From contig CAJLYO010000116.1 of assembly GCA_905210885.1 (NCBI GenBank), positions 1-6,004 on the forward strand: DNA of 6,004 nucleotides. Reading direction: 5' to 3'. The notes below the pieces were generated by a model. That model was not told where the DNA came from. It made no database searches and saw only the letters and a program-made list of their open reading frames with translations. The stretch is from an uncultured Eubacteriales bacterium. Lineage in GTDB: Bacteria > Bacillota > Clostridia > Monoglobales > Firm-18. Position numbers and translations under genes: made by a program. Below are positions 5,299-6,004 of the stretch, piece after piece; position 1 is the stretch's first letter; the number at the start of each line of letters is the position of its first letter.

Positions 5299-6004
5299 TT
5301 GAGAATTTTAATGGTTTTAATGGGACTGGAAATAGGCGGTGCGGAAACTCACGTTACCGAGCTTGCAATTGCTCTTAAAGACCGCGGATACGATATTGAG
5401 GTTGCCTCAAACGGCGGTGTTTACGCGCAGGAACTTGAACAGCACGGAATTATGCATCACTGCCTTCCTCTTAACAGGCGCAAGGCATCAGCCCTTATAA
5501 AATCATATAAGGGGCTTAAAAAACTGATTATGCGCGGCAAGTATGACATTGTTCATGCCCATGCACGTATTCCCGGTTTTTTATGCGGACTTTTGCAGAA
5601 AAAGCTGAATTTCAGATTTATAACCACAACCCACTGGGTGTTTAAGACCGGACCGGTTTTAAACAGAGTTACAAACTGGGGCGAGTACGCCATCGCGGTA
5701 AGTGACGACATAAAGCAGTATCTTATTGATAATTACGATATGCCGGAGGGCAGAATTTCCGTTACCGTAAACGGAATCAATATGGAAAAGTTTTCACCGA
5801 CGGTTCGCTGTGATGAGGTTTTTGACGAGTTTTCTCTTGACAAAGATAAGCGCACCATTGTGTACGTAAGCCGTATGGATACCGACAGAAGCCTTGCGGC
5901 ACATCAGCTCATTGCGTGCGCGCCCGAGCTTGAACGGCTGTACCCCGGGATACAGATAATTATTGTGGGCGGCGGAAACGATTATGACGCCGTTAAAGAC
6001 GAAG
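5299..6004 (+). CDS. Glycosyltransferase, GT-B fold, family 4-like; 3' end outside window
   Basis: The frame is open from TTG 5299 to the window edge (235 codons plus one base), with no stop. The N-terminal acceptor domain begins RILMVLMGLEIGGAETHVTE at 2-21; the GGAE turn is typical of GT4 enzymes. DIVHAHARIPGF at 83-94 and AVSDDIKQYL at about 133-142 are further GT4 landmarks. The linker VNGIN at 157-161 leads into the C-terminal nucleotide-sugar domain, with VYVSRMDTDRS at 188-198 and IIIVGGGND at 220-228. The position that is usually Lys in the donor-phosphate motif appears to be R197, a conservative change. The Glu-rich EX7E donor motif would lie beyond the edge. The protein is probably cytoplasmic or membrane-associated and builds a cell-envelope glycan; donor and acceptor cannot be predicted. 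TTG is chosen for its ribosome site and because it gives the expected short N-terminus before the first beta strand. It follows the degV-like gene by 12 bases. Confidence 0.88.
   Translation, partial: MRILMVLMGLEIGGAETHVTELAIALKDRGYDIEVASNGGVYAQELEQHGIMHHCLPLNRRKASALIKSYKGLKKLIMRGKYDIVHAHARIPGFLCGLLQKKLNFRFITTTHWVFKTGPVLNRVTNWGEYAIAVSDDIKQYLIDNYDMPEGRISVTVNGINMEKFSPTVRCDEVFDEFSLDKDKRTIVYVSRMDTDRSLAAHQLIACAPELERLYPGIQIIIVGGGNDYDAVKDE

Noticed and set aside
1..6004. tRNA, rRNA, CRISPR array, transposon or phage features
   Set aside because: The window is almost fully occupied by conserved protein genes, and the largest gap is 98 bases; no direct repeats, terminal inverted repeats or cloverleaf sequence were seen.

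Overview
The window reads as ordinary chromosome of a low-to-moderate GC Gram-positive bacterium, most likely a clostridial member of the Bacillota. This is inferred from strong AGGAGG-type ribosome binding sites, three TTG start codons, tight same-strand gene packing, and the gene families present (LrgB, the GalT/GalK pair, a ComM/YifB ATPase, TrmL, DegV). Species cannot be named from this alone.

Layout: all genes lie on the + strand. Positions 1-120 are the last 39 codons of an LrgB-type membrane protein. A 98-base AT-rich gap (121-218) follows and holds the only convincing promoter candidate, an extended -10 element. Then come galT (219-1199) and galK (1202-2386), 2 bases apart, which supply the kinase and uridylyltransferase steps of the Leloir galactose pathway; galE and galM are not in the window. 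They are followed at very short spacing by a ComM/YifB-family AAA+ ATPase (2408-3943), a TrmL-type tRNA 2'-O-methyltransferase (3957-4442), a DegV-family lipid-binding protein (4429-5286, overlapping trmL by 14 bases), and the first 235 codons of a family-4-like glycosyltransferase (5299 to the window edge). No gap after galT exceeds 21 bases, and I see no terminator hairpin in any of them, so galT through the glycosyltransferase could be one transcript. Their functions do not form one pathway beyond galT-galK.

Start sites matter here. Four genes (galT, trmL, degV and, by omission, the truncated glycosyltransferase) would be miscalled by taking the longest ATG frame. The ribosome binding sites place the starts at 219 (ATG), 3957 (TTG), 4429 (ATG) and 5299 (TTG).

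I found no mobile element, CRISPR array, RNA gene, riboswitch or novel defence-like system. The most interesting point is in GalT. Its C-terminal half lacks the three histidines of the E. coli iron site (all Gln by position) but carries what looks like a complete second zinc site of HIT-domain type (C172, C175, H216, H270), a duplicate of the N-terminal site (C31, C34, H89, H140).
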